Part shown: piece after piece, positions 6,545 through 13,285 of the stretch | How the letters are laid out: the number at the start of each line of letters is the position of its first letter | Position numbering within the stretch: position 1 is the stretch's first letter | NCBI GenBank assembly: GCA_006844765.1 | Contig: SPJV01000058.1 | Coordinates: forward strand, 1-13,688 | Source: Alphaproteobacteria bacterium | GTDB taxonomy: Bacteria > Pseudomonadota > Alphaproteobacteria > UBA8366 > Aestuariispiraceae | Length of the DNA stretch: 13,688 nucleotides | Reading direction: 5' to 3' | The notes under the pieces: model-generated | The model's input: the letters and a program-made list of their open reading frames with translations, nothing else | Databases searched by the model: none | What the model was told of the DNA's origin: nothing | Made by a program: the position numbers and the translations under genes

Positions 6545-6592
6545 AAGGCGGTTGCCAGTGCATGACAATTTCGTTTGCACCGCAAAAATTTT

Positions 6593-6620
6593 TTGACTTC
6601 CTACGCGAAGGCCTTACTCT
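6593..6620 (+). promoter_or_regulatory. Candidate promoter for sdhCDAB
   Basis: TTGACT (6593-6598), a 16-bp spacer and TACTCT (6615-6620). It would give a leader of about 220 bases before sdhC. The -35 is strong and the -10 weak. No better candidate lies between the origin region and sdhC. Confidence 0.35.
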
Positions 6621-6795
6621 TCCAGGCAGGGCTCGCACTGGCGAGGTCTTCGCGGCTGGGGGATCGTGCCGCTGGATGACTTGGGGGAAGAGCGCCGACA
6701 TTCGGGAATTGAGCGGACTGGCGAACTACCGGTCAGCTCAGCGAACTTAACATCCCAATGTCTGGAGGCACGTGCCGCCGATATTTGAATTAACA

Positions 6796-6819
6796 CCGCT
6801 GCGCGTTAGTCCGTAGCGG
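6796..6819 (+). other. Stem-loop in the sdhC leader
   Basis: CCGCTGCG (6796-6803) pairs with CGTAGCGG (6812-6819) through one G-U pair, with an 8-base loop, about 30 bases before the sdhC ATG. No T-tract follows, so it is a leader structure rather than a terminator. A regulatory role is possible but unproven. Confidence 0.4.
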
Positions 6820-6849
6820 AGACCGGAAGCAGAATGGGGAGCTTCAACG

Positions 6850-7248
6850 ATGAGCGACAGTAAGGCTCAAGACCGCCCGCTTTCACCGCATCTACAGGTC
6901 TATCGATGGGAGTGGACGATGCTCTACTCCATCCTTCACCGGATGACTGGAGTGGGGTTGGCTGTAGGCACAACCGTTCTGGTCTGGTGGTTGGTCGCCA
7001 TGGCCATCGGACCAGGTGCTTTCGACCTTGTGCAAAGCTTTTTGGGCTCCATTATCGGCCGGCTGATGTTGTTCGGCTGGACATGGGCTCTTTTTTACCA
7101 CCTCGCCAATGGCATTCGGCACCTCTTCTGGGACGCCGGTATGGGATTTGAGTTGGAAACCGGGCGTTTGACCGGCCACACCGTTTTGGCCTCCTCGGTC
7201 GTGCTCACGGTCTTGGCTTGGGTCTGCGGCTACGCGGCGCTTGGTTAA
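6850..7248 (+). CDS. sdhC: Succinate dehydrogenase cytochrome b556 subunit (SdhC)
   Basis: Membrane anchor of complex II, 132 residues, first gene of sdhCDAB. It opens with the family signature RPLSPHLQVYRW (9-20), followed by SILHRMTGV (27-35). S27 and R31 stand at the same numbers as the ubiquinone-site residues of E. coli SdhC. The heme b ligand is H84 in FYHLANGIRH, again at the E. coli position. Three transmembrane helices fit about 24-50, 66-90 and 108-130. The ribosome-binding site is weak (GGGGAG 8 bases ahead of the ATG). The long leader carries a stem-loop and reaches back toward the putative origin. sdhD follows after 13 bases. Confidence 0.97.
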   Translation: MSDSKAQDRPLSPHLQVYRWEWTMLYSILHRMTGVGLAVGTTVLVWWLVAMAIGPGAFDLVQSFLGSIIGRLMLFGWTWALFYHLANGIRHLFWDAGMGFELETGRLTGHTVLASSVVLTVLAWVCGYAALG

Positions 7249-7261
7249 GGGGGACAGGACA

Positions 7262-7636
7262 ATGAGCTTCAAAACACCGATTGGCCGCGTTCGTGGTCTG
7301 GGATCCGCCAAAGAAGGTACCCATCATTGGTGGGCGCAGCGGGTCACCGCCGTAGCCCTGGTGCCGCTGACCTTATGGTTCGTCTATGCAATGACCTCAC
7401 TGGCCGGCGCAGATCATGCGACAGCGATGGCGTGGTTGGGCGATCCGCGCAATGCGATCCTGACCATCCTGTTGGTTATCGCGACGTTCCACCACGTCCA
7501 ACTGGGTGTTCAGGTGGTGATAGAAGACTATGTGCATGCAGAAGGAATGAAGATTGTCGTCCTGATGGCGGTGAAGCTTGCCTGTGTGGCGCTCGTCGTG
7601 GCAGCGATCTTCTCGATCCTGAAAGTGGCGCTGTAA
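7262..7636 (+). CDS. sdhD: Succinate dehydrogenase hydrophobic membrane anchor (SdhD)
   Basis: Second anchor subunit of complex II, 124 residues from the ATG at 7262, which has a GGGACAGGA ribosome-binding site. An in-frame GTG-type start at 7241 would overlap sdhC and add only MVKGDRT, which is not conserved, so 7262 is preferred. Three helices fit about 28-46, 64-84 and 96-120. The block HVQLGVQVVIEDY holds H78 and D89-Y90, with the same H-x11-Y spacing as H71 and Y83 of E. coli SdhD; these are the heme-propionate/quinone residues. The N-terminal GSAKEGTHHWWAQR block is typical of alphaproteobacterial SdhD. Confidence 0.96.
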   Translation: MSFKTPIGRVRGLGSAKEGTHHWWAQRVTAVALVPLTLWFVYAMTSLAGADHATAMAWLGDPRNAILTILLVIATFHHVQLGVQVVIEDYVHAEGMKIVVLMAVKLACVALVVAAIFSILKVAL

Positions 7637-7690
7637 GGCGTCGGAATTTTTGGCTTCGAAACGCCGGTTGAACCGGATGGGAGCGGGCAT

Positions 7691-9484
7691 ATGACCAAGG
7701 AATATGAATTTCAGGACCATACCTATGACGTTGTGGTCGTAGGGGCCGGTGGGGCGGGCTTGCGGGCCACCTTCGGTTTGGCGGAGCAAGGCCTCAAAAC
7801 GGCCTGCATCACCAAGGTCTTCCCGACGCGAAGTCACACGGTCGCGGCACAGGGTGGCGTTTCAGCCGCGCTGGGCAATATGGGCCCGGATGACTGGCGC
7901 TGGCATATGTATGACACGGTCAAAGGCTCCGACTGGCTCGGCGACCAGGATTCGATTGAATATATGGTGCGTGAAGCCGCGCCGGCGATCGTCGAGCTGG
8001 AACATTACGGCGTTCCCTTCAGCCGGACCGAGGATGGCAAGATCTATCAGCGCCCCTTCGGCGGCATGACCACGGAATATGGCGAAGGCCCGCCAGCCCA
8101 GCGCACCTGCGCCGCAGCGGACCGGACCGGCCATGCGATGCTCCATACGCTTTATCAGCAATCACTGAAGCATGAGGCTGAGTTCTTCATCGAGTATTTC
8201 GCGATCGACCTGATCATGGACGATGAAGGCGCCTGCCGCGGCGTGGTCGCCTGGAATCTGGATGACGGCACGCTGCATCGCTTCCGCGCCAAAAAAGTCG
8301 TTCTTGCGACCGGCGGCTATGGCCGAGTCTATTTCTCCGCCACATCCGCTCACACCTGCACGGGCGACGGCGGTGCCATGGCCCTTCGCGCCGGGCTGCC
8401 GATGCAGGATTGCGAGTTTGTTCAATTCCACCCGACCGGCATCTATGGTGCTGGCTGCCTGATCACGGAAGGATCGCGCGGTGAAGGCGGGTACCTAACG
8501 AATTCCGAAGGGGAGCGTTTTATGGAACGCTACGCGCCTTCGGCCAAGGATCTGGCAAGCCGCGATGTCGTCAGCCGATCCATGACGATGGAAATTCGCG
8601 AAGGCCGCGGTGTCGGCAAGAATTCCGATCACATCTATCTGCATCTGGATCACTTGGCGCCGGAAGTACTGGCCGAACGCCTGCCCGGCATTTCGGAAAC
8701 CGCGAAGATTTTCGCCGGTGTCGATGTGAACAAGGAACCCATCCCGGTCATCCCAACCTGCCACTATAATATGGGTGGGGTTCAGACCAATTATCACGGC
8801 GAGGTCGTAACCAAGGTCGGCGATGATCCGAACGTCTTGGTCCCCGGCTTGATGGCAGCGGGTGAAGCGGCCTGTGTGTCCGTCCATGGGGCGAACCGAT
8901 TGGGATCGAACTCTCTGCTTGATCTGGTCGTCTTCGGACGCGCGGTTGCCCTACGCTGCGGCGAAACAGTCGATCCTGGCGGGAACCAACCCGCCCTGCC
9001 GAAGGATGCCGGTCAATTTGCCTTGGATCGCCTTGATGCGCTGCGCTATGCGAAGGGCGGCACACCAACAGCGGAACTTCGCGCATCCATGCAGAACGCG
9101 ATGCAGTCCAACTGCGCGGTCTTCCGGACCGGAGAGGTCCTGCAGGAAGGCATCGAGAAGATGAAAGAGGTCTGGAGCGCCAAGGACGATATCAAGGTAT
9201 CCGATACCTCGATGGTCTGGAACTCCGATCTGGTTGAAACGCTCGAGTTCGAAAACCTGATCTCTCAGGCGATGGTGACCATCGTCGGTGCAGAGAACAG
9301 GAAAGAATCGCGCGGCGCCCAGGCGCGGGAAGACTATCCCGACCGGGACGACAAAGAATGGATGAAACATACTCTCGCCTGGTGCAACGAGAAGGGTGAG
9401 GTCAAACTCGACTATCGCCCCGTCACGATGCAACCGATGACCAATGATGTCGAAGCCGTGCCGCCCAAGGCGCGCGTGTACTAA
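7691..9484 (+). CDS. sdhA: Succinate dehydrogenase flavoprotein subunit (SdhA)
   Basis: Catalytic subunit that oxidises succinate to fumarate with covalently bound FAD, 597 residues, close to the E. coli length of 588. The dinucleotide-binding loop is GAGGAGLRA (18-26). The covalent-FAD histidine is H49 in TRSHTVAAQGG. The active-site block HPTGIYGAG starts at H247, and GSRGEGGYL, CHYNMGGVQTNY and NRLGSNSLLDLVVFGR follow in the family order. The C-terminal ESRGAQAREDYPDRDD block is intact, so the protein looks complete and functional. It lies 54 bases after sdhD. That gap has a CCGG-TTGAA-CCGG hairpin (7664-7676) and the ribosome-binding site GGGAG before the ATG. Confidence 0.98.
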   Translation: MTKEYEFQDHTYDVVVVGAGGAGLRATFGLAEQGLKTACITKVFPTRSHTVAAQGGVSAALGNMGPDDWRWHMYDTVKGSDWLGDQDSIEYMVREAAPAIVELEHYGVPFSRTEDGKIYQRPFGGMTTEYGEGPPAQRTCAAADRTGHAMLHTLYQQSLKHEAEFFIEYFAIDLIMDDEGACRGVVAWNLDDGTLHRFRAKKVVLATGGYGRVYFSATSAHTCTGDGGAMALRAGLPMQDCEFVQFHPTGIYGAGCLITEGSRGEGGYLTNSEGERFMERYAPSAKDLASRDVVSRSMTMEIREGRGVGKNSDHIYLHLDHLAPEVLAERLPGISETAKIFAGVDVNKEPIPVIPTCHYNMGGVQTNYHGEVVTKVGDDPNVLVPGLMAAGEAACVSVHGANRLGSNSLLDLVVFGRAVALRCGETVDPGGNQPALPKDAGQFALDRLDALRYAKGGTPTAELRASMQNAMQSNCAVFRTGEVLQEGIEKMKEVWSAKDDIKVSDTSMVWNSDLVETLEFENLISQAMVTIVGAENRKESRGAQAREDYPDRDDKEWMKHTLAWCNEKGEVKLDYRPVTMQPMTNDVEAVPPKARVY

Positions 9485-9502
9485 GACAAGAGGTTTAAAA
9501 CG

Positions 9503-10285
9503 ATGGCTGAATTCTCCCTTCCCGCCAATTCCAAGATCGGCAAAGGCAAAACTTGGGCCGCCGCCCAAGGCGCCAGCCGCGTGCGGAAATTCAATATCTA
9601 TCGCTGGTCGCCGGATGACACCAAGACACCAACGGTCGATACCTATGAGATTGATCTGGACGACTGCGGCCCGATGGTCTTGGACGCGCTGATCAAGATC
9701 AAGAACGAGATTGATCAGACGCTGACCTTCCGCCGCTCCTGCCGTGAAGGGATTTGCGGCTCCTGCGCGATGAATATCGACGGCACCAACACACTGGCCT
9801 GCACCAAGTTCATTGACGAGGTGAAGGACGAAGTGAATATCTACCCGCTGCCGCATATGAAGGTCGTGAAGGATCTGATCCCGGATCTGAACAACGCCTA
9901 TGCGCAGCTGGCGTCGATTGAGCCCTGGCTGAAGACCAAAAGCCCGCCGCCACCGGATAAGGAGCGTAAACAATCGCCCGAGGACCGGAAGAAGCTGGAT
10001 GGTCTTTACGAATGCATCCTCTGCTTCTCCTGCGCGACATCCTGCCCAAGCTACTGGTGGAATTCCGACCGGTATCTCGGCCCGGCAATCTTGTTGCAGG
10101 CCTATCGTTGGCTGATCGACAGCCGGGATGAAGAAACTGGTGAGCGTCTGGACAACCTGGAAGACCCCTTCCGGCTGTACCGCTGCCACACCATCATGAA
10201 TTGCTCCAAGACCTGCCCGAAAGGCCTGAACCCGGCCAAGGCAATTGCGGAGATCAAGAAAATGATGATTGCCCGGCAGGGATGA
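9503..10285 (+). CDS. sdhB: Succinate dehydrogenase iron-sulfur subunit (SdhB)
   Basis: Electron-transfer subunit linking SdhA flavin to the quinone site, 260 residues. The [2Fe-2S] cysteines are C80, C85, C88 and C100 (CREGICGSC and the later TLAC). The C-terminal ferredoxin-like domain has CILCFSCATSC (C171, C174, C177, C181), CHTIMNC (C228, C234) and TCPKGLNP (C238), giving the [4Fe-4S] and [3Fe-4S] clusters. The extra N-terminal 20-30 residues before RVRKFNIYRW are usual for alphaproteobacterial and mitochondrial forms. The ribosome-binding site AAGAGG lies 18 bases after the sdhA stop. It ends the operon, but no clear terminator follows. Confidence 0.98.
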   Translation: MAEFSLPANSKIGKGKTWAAAQGASRVRKFNIYRWSPDDTKTPTVDTYEIDLDDCGPMVLDALIKIKNEIDQTLTFRRSCREGICGSCAMNIDGTNTLACTKFIDEVKDEVNIYPLPHMKVVKDLIPDLNNAYAQLASIEPWLKTKSPPPPDKERKQSPEDRKKLDGLYECILCFSCATSCPSYWWNSDRYLGPAILLQAYRWLIDSRDEETGERLDNLEDPFRLYRCHTIMNCSKTCPKGLNPAKAIAEIKKMMIARQG

Positions 10286-10320
10286 GCCCTGCACGCTAGA
10301 GCGGTCATTCTGTAGTAGCG

Positions 10321-10403
10321 GTTTCGCAGTCACGTCTTTGCAGCAGCCTTGTCGCAACGGCGTTTTTGCAACAACCTTTTCGCAACAACGTTTTTTGTGT
10401 GTG
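10321..10403 (+). repeat. Degenerate 14-bp tandem repeat between sdhB and the DMSP lyase-like gene
   Basis: Units at 10321-10333 (13 bp), 10334-10347, 10348-10361, 10362-10375 and 10376-10389, followed by a partial T-rich unit to 10403, share the pattern gtyTTYGCARCARC. Units two and three together (28 bp) match units four and five, so a 28-bp block seems to have been duplicated. The last copies run up to the start codon of the next gene. Confidence 0.7.
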
Positions 10404-10408
10404 TCGCT

Positions 10409-11050
10409 ATGCCGCTTTCGAAAGAGCCAGCTTGGCAGTATCTCATCCGTGACTATCACGACCTGTACCAATCCGGTTCAGCGGGCGGCAGCGCGAAGAT
10501 CCGTGCCCATATGGTGGAAGTCCGCCGTGTTCTGGGCAAAGTCTTCGAAGATGACCCTCCTATTTCCCAAGATACAGGGGGAGAACTACCGGTTTGCGTC
10601 CATCTGGAACGGGCGCTTTCCGGGGCCACAGCCTTTCGGACACAGAAAATAGCGCATTCGATCCGCTCGGTTCGCCCACATCTTCGTTGGCGGTATGGTT
10701 ATGAGAGAGTACCGCGCGGGCTGAAGCTGAAATATGGTTTTACCGAAATCCTGGGGCCGGAAGGCTCCGTGGTTTCTGACAGGATCAAACTCGGCCTGGT
10801 GCTGTTCGCGCCCAGCACAACCTATCCCGCCCATGCCCATAAAGGCATTACCGAGAGCTACATCAATATTTCCGGCAACGTATCTGAGAATGACACGGGT
10901 GTATCGGCGCCGGGCTCTCTGATAATCAATCCGCCGGGACACCATCATCGCATCACCACCGCGGATCGAGAGCCTTGCCTCCTCGCCTATGCCTGGACCG
11001 GGGACTCCGGTGTTCTCGTGGACCAGAAGATGAGCTTCTCCCGCAAGTAA
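10409..11050 (+). CDS. Dimethylsulfoniopropionate (DMSP) lyase family cupin, DddL-like
   Basis: Metal-dependent cupin expected to cleave DMSP to dimethyl sulfide and acrylate in the cytoplasm. From the ATG at 10409 it has 213 residues. The N-terminal part WQYLIRDYHDLY...GGSAKIRAH and the YGYERVPRGL and KYGFTEILGP blocks fit the DMSP lyase (DddL/DddQ) family. Cupin motif 1 is H142-A-H144-x4-E149-S-Y151-x4-G, fitting HxHx4Ex6G. Cupin motif 2 is G169-x5-P-x-G-x2-H180. Together they give the usual His/His/Glu/Tyr/His metal and catalytic set. The start is uncertain: no ribosome-binding site precedes 10409, GTG at 10397 and TTG at 10349 are also in frame, and the upstream DNA is the tandem repeat. 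Family placement is by motif recognition, and other substrates are possible. Confidence 0.75.
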   Translation: MPLSKEPAWQYLIRDYHDLYQSGSAGGSAKIRAHMVEVRRVLGKVFEDDPPISQDTGGELPVCVHLERALSGATAFRTQKIAHSIRSVRPHLRWRYGYERVPRGLKLKYGFTEILGPEGSVVSDRIKLGLVLFAPSTTYPAHAHKGITESYINISGNVSENDTGVSAPGSLIINPPGHHHRITTADREPCLLAYAWTGDSGVLVDQKMSFSRK

Positions 11051-11066
11051 TCCGCGCCTATTTTAT

Positions 11067-11097
11067 GGCAGCGCTTGTCGATCAAGCAGATGCTGCC
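11067..11097. terminator. Stem between convergent genes, possible bidirectional terminator
   Basis: GGCAGCGCTTG (11067-11077), five-base loop, CAAGC (11083-11087), a four-base bulge, then GCTGCC (11092-11097): 11 pairs. It spans the stop codon of the minus-strand isomerase gene and lies 16 bases after the stop of the cupin gene. Neither side has a real T-run (ATAAAAT on the minus side), so termination efficiency is doubtful. Confidence 0.4.
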
Positions 11098-11849
11098 TTG
11101 AAATACGACGGCAATTGGCCAATGCCAATCTCACAGGGATTGATGTCAATCAGCGTCAGGGCCTGAGCCATCATGGCAAGATTGGATGTGATGACCGGCT
11201 TCCCTAAATGAGCTTCAATCCGCGCAACCGCCTCTACAGCACGCAAATCCGTACAGGATAGCACCACGACATCCGCACCCGCGCTGTCTGCCTGACATGC
11301 CAGATCAAAGGCATCATCCGGGGTCAGCGCACCCTGCCCGATATTGCCAAGGGGCTCCGGCCAATCGGCACGGGAAACCGTCTCTATCCCCCGGTCCGAC
11401 AAAAATCGGATCGCGTCGTCATTCAGCGTCGGCACATAGGGCGAGGCAAAGGCGATCTTCTTAGCGCCCACCACACGAAACGCTTCGACAAGCGCACCCG
11501 CCGCCGTCACAGTCGGGACCCCCATGCGCTGGTGAATATCCGAAGACAATTGCGCATCGAATGACGGTCCATGCGATAAGGTTGCGGACGTACAGCCATA
11601 CAGCACGACATCGGGCCGCGCACCGGCCAGAAGCGACAGCGGCTCATCCAAATCCGCCGCCCCCAGATCCCGCATCTGATCGCCATCGGGCACCGCGTCC
11701 TCATCATACCCGCCCATACGCACGAAATGCGCCGAGACGCCATCCGGGCACAGCAAGGCCATATCCGGTTCCAGATTGGTATTGGTATAGGGCACAAAGA
11801 CGCCAATCCTAGCCCGCCCCCGACTGGTTCCTCTTGCTCCGTCGCTCAT
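11082..11849 (-). CDS. Maleate isomerase / Asp-Glu racemase superfamily protein
   Basis: 255 residues of the maleate isomerase-arylmalonate decarboxylase-Asp/Glu racemase fold. The N-terminal RIGVFVPYTNTNLEPD (14-29) is the substrate-binding loop of the family. Two catalytic cysteines are present in the standard contexts, C86 in LYGCTSAT and C199 in VLSCTDLRA. Both are needed for isomerisation or racemisation, whereas arylmalonate decarboxylases keep only the second, so an isomerase or racemase is favoured. The start ATG overlaps the stop of the upstream aminotransferase gene (ATGA), which implies translational coupling and a shared pathway. The substrate cannot be named: maleate, maleamate, hydantoin and amino-acid racemases share this fold. 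It is convergent with the DMSP lyase-like gene 31 bases away, probably without functional link. Confidence 0.85.
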   Translation of the reverse strand: MSDGARGTSRGRARIGVFVPYTNTNLEPDMALLCPDGVSAHFVRMGGYDEDAVPDGDQMRDLGAADLDEPLSLLAGARPDVVLYGCTSATLSHGPSFDAQLSSDIHQRMGVPTVTAAGALVEAFRVVGAKKIAFASPYVPTLNDDAIRFLSDRGIETVSRADWPEPLGNIGQGALTPDDAFDLACQADSAGADVVVLSCTDLRAVEAVARIEAHLGKPVITSNLAMMAQALTLIDINPCEIGIGQLPSYFKAASA

Positions 11850-12928
11850 CCGCCGTTCTCCTTGGTCCAGGCCTCAAGCATATCGCCAACAAAGGCCATC
11901 TCCGCCTCACTGGCGATCGTGAATCGCAGGCAATGGGGAAGCCCGAAGCTTCCCATATTGCGGCCGACGATGCCTTCCGCCCGCAGCGCCGCATCCGCCT
12001 TCGCCGCCTTCTCCGCATCACTAAACGGGCAGAGCACGAAATTGGTGGCACTTTCCGGGACTGGGTAACCGAGTTGCCGCAACCGCGCTGCAAAACCATC
12101 ACGCAGCCGAGCCGTCTCCGTCACAACACCGCGCATATAGGCCTGGTCCCGCATCGCTGCGGTTGCGGCTGCCAGCGACATCGCACTGGTCAAACCCGGG
12201 GGCATCAGCTTTCGCAAGGTCGCAAGAACTGGCGGTGGGAAATATCCCCACCCCACGCGAATGCCCGCCAATCCATAGGCTTTTGATAGTGTTCTGAGGA
12301 CGATGACATTCCCCTGGTCACACATATCGAAACAGCGCTGTTGCGTGCCGTCAGCGAACTCTCCATAGGCTTCGTCGATGACCAGCAGAATATCAGAGGG
12401 TAACCCGTTTCTCAGCCGCTCAAGTTCATCGCGTCCGATCACGGTGCCTGTAGGATTACCGGGATTGGCGACAAAGCAGACTTTTGTCTGATCCGTTGCC
12501 GCCGCGATCAGCGCATCGACGGAAACCCGAAACCCTTCCTCCGGCGCGCTGATATAGTCGGCCCCAACCGTCTGCGCGGCAGTCTTGAAATAGCCATAAC
12601 CATACTGGCTCGACAGGACGGCATCGCCGGGACCGCAGTAACAGCGAGTCAGGGCGGCGATCAGCTCCATTGAGCCATTACCACAGAATAGTCGCTCGAA
12701 TTCCAAGTTGTGGGCTTCTGCAATCGCGGCACGGAGTTCCGCAAAATCCGACCCGGGGTATCGGCGCAGCCCCGCCATTGCTGCCTGCGCGGCATCCAGT
12801 GCCTTCGGGCTAGGCGGAAAGGCGCTTTCATTCTGACCGATCAGGATCGGGGTTTTACCTGGGGCATAGTCTTGCGGCGGAAGTTGATAGGCCGACATCG
12901 CGGCCAGATGGGGAAGCGGTTCGATCAT
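11846..12928 (-). CDS. PLP-dependent aminotransferase class I/II, histidinol-phosphate aminotransferase-like
   Basis: Fold-type I aminotransferase of the HisC-like subgroup, 360 residues from the ATG at 12928, close to the family norm. It contains the LIGQNESAFPPSP entry loop, the RRYPG segment, GNGSMELI phosphate-binding region, NPGNPTGT, VIDEAYGEF with the cofactor-nitrogen aspartate, the Schiff-base lysine in RTLSKAYGLAGIRVGWG (K216) and the C-terminal LRFTIAS arginine. An in-frame GTG at 12997 would give 383 residues, but those extra residues overlap two hairpins and look unconserved. The gene is probably not the biosynthetic hisC: it is coupled by an ATGA overlap to an isomerase/racemase-family gene and faces a DapA-family gene, which suggests a specialised amino-acid or oxo-acid pathway. 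Substrate unknown. Confidence 0.88.
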   Translation of the reverse strand: MIEPLPHLAAMSAYQLPPQDYAPGKTPILIGQNESAFPPSPKALDAAQAAMAGLRRYPGSDFAELRAAIAEAHNLEFERLFCGNGSMELIAALTRCYCGPGDAVLSSQYGYGYFKTAAQTVGADYISAPEEGFRVSVDALIAAATDQTKVCFVANPGNPTGTVIGRDELERLRNGLPSDILLVIDEAYGEFADGTQQRCFDMCDQGNVIVLRTLSKAYGLAGIRVGWGYFPPPVLATLRKLMPPGLTSAMSLAAATAAMRDQAYMRGVVTETARLRDGFAARLRQLGYPVPESATNFVLCPFSDAEKAAKADAALRAEGIVGRNMGSFGLPHCLRFTIASEAEMAFVGDMLEAWTKENGG

Positions 12929-12970
12929 CTTTGGGACACTCTCGATATCCGAAATAAAGGCGACAGGATG

Positions 12971-13016
12971 GATCCTTCGGTCAGGAAGGATCGTCACGCC
13001 GGCGCGTGCACGCCGG
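12971..13016 (-). promoter_or_regulatory. Two adjacent hairpins in the leader of the aminotransferase gene
   Basis: GATCCTTC (12971-12978) / GAAGGATC (12985-12992) is a perfect 8-bp stem with a 6-base loop. Seven bases away CCGGCG (12999-13004) / CGCCGG (13011-13016) is a perfect 6-bp stem with a 6-base loop. If translation starts at 12928, both lie in the 5' leader. No T-run follows, so a simple terminator is unlikely. Confidence 0.4.
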
Positions 13017-13163
13017 ACCGAACGCTAGGAGACGAGGTCGCAGCCTGTTGCGCGTCTTCCCAATGGGCGCACATTAAGCGACAAGATCGGTAATGAGGTC
13101 ATGAATAAGCCTCCATCCCATGAGGGGCACCGAAGTATGGTTCCGCCCCGCCTATGACAATGG

Positions 13164-13191
13164 ACGCTATCATGCGCTGATATCTAGTCAA
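13164..13191 (-). promoter_or_regulatory. Weak candidate promoter for the aminotransferase-isomerase operon
   Basis: Minus strand TTGACT (13191-13186), a 16-bp spacer and TAGCGT (13169-13164). Good -35, poor -10. It would leave a leader of about 230 bases that includes the two hairpins. Confidence 0.25.
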
Positions 13192-13215
13192 TTGGCTTCG
13201 ATGGTTGGAAAATCA

Positions 13216-13244
13216 TTGCCGCCTAAGCAGGACAGTCATATACA
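13216..13244 (+). promoter_or_regulatory. Candidate promoter for the DapA-family gene
   Basis: TTGCCG (13216-13221), a 17-bp spacer and TATACA (13239-13244), 8 of 12 consensus positions, about 40 bases ahead of the ATG. Confidence 0.4.
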
Positions 13245-13285
13245 GGCTTAGAGTTAACCACCCCAAACATGCAGGAGACGCCGCC

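Larger units (their letters stand above)
6360..6550. other. Candidate chromosomal replication origin (oriC)
   Basis: A sharp AT-rich island: by hand count 36 G/C in the 120 bases 6421-6540 (30%), beside a 68% GC stretch. It contains two perfect DnaA boxes in the same orientation one helical turn apart, a third relaxed box on the opposite strand, an AT-rich tract (6499-6526) that could be the unwinding element, and a perfect IHF consensus. GC skew on the plus strand is about -0.30 left of it (5761-6300) and about +0.12 right of it (6601-6840), the sign change expected at a bidirectional origin. The intergenic gap around it is about 1.5 kb in otherwise dense DNA. No plasmid-type rep or par gene lies in the window. 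A DnaA-regulated promoter region is the alternative. Confidence 0.72.
6425..6572 (+). repeat. Pair of 13-bp direct repeats flanking the DnaA boxes
   Basis: GCATGACAATTTC occurs at 6425-6437 and again at 6560-6572, identical, 135 bp apart, one on each side of the DnaA box/AT-rich core. Function unknown. Confidence 0.7.
13017..13285. other. Divergent intergenic region between the aminotransferase and DapA-family genes
   Basis: Shared control region of about 270 bases without a gene. It carries a candidate promoter in each direction, listed separately. I see no recognisable riboswitch or regulator gene in it. Confidence 0.5.

Noticed and set aside
6562..6750. 62-residue plus-strand ORF between the origin and sdhC
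   Set aside because: No ribosome-binding site, starts within one of the 13-bp repeats, no recognisable motif. The region is better read as leader and promoter DNA.
6745..6793. CtrA binding sites near the origin (two TTAAC half-sites)
   Set aside because: The half-sites are about 40 bp apart rather than the 7-bp spacing of the TTAA-N7-TTAA consensus.
8951..10471. 506-residue minus-strand ORF
   Set aside because: Lies antisense across sdhA and sdhB. Its length is a codon-usage shadow of those certain genes, and no domain is visible.
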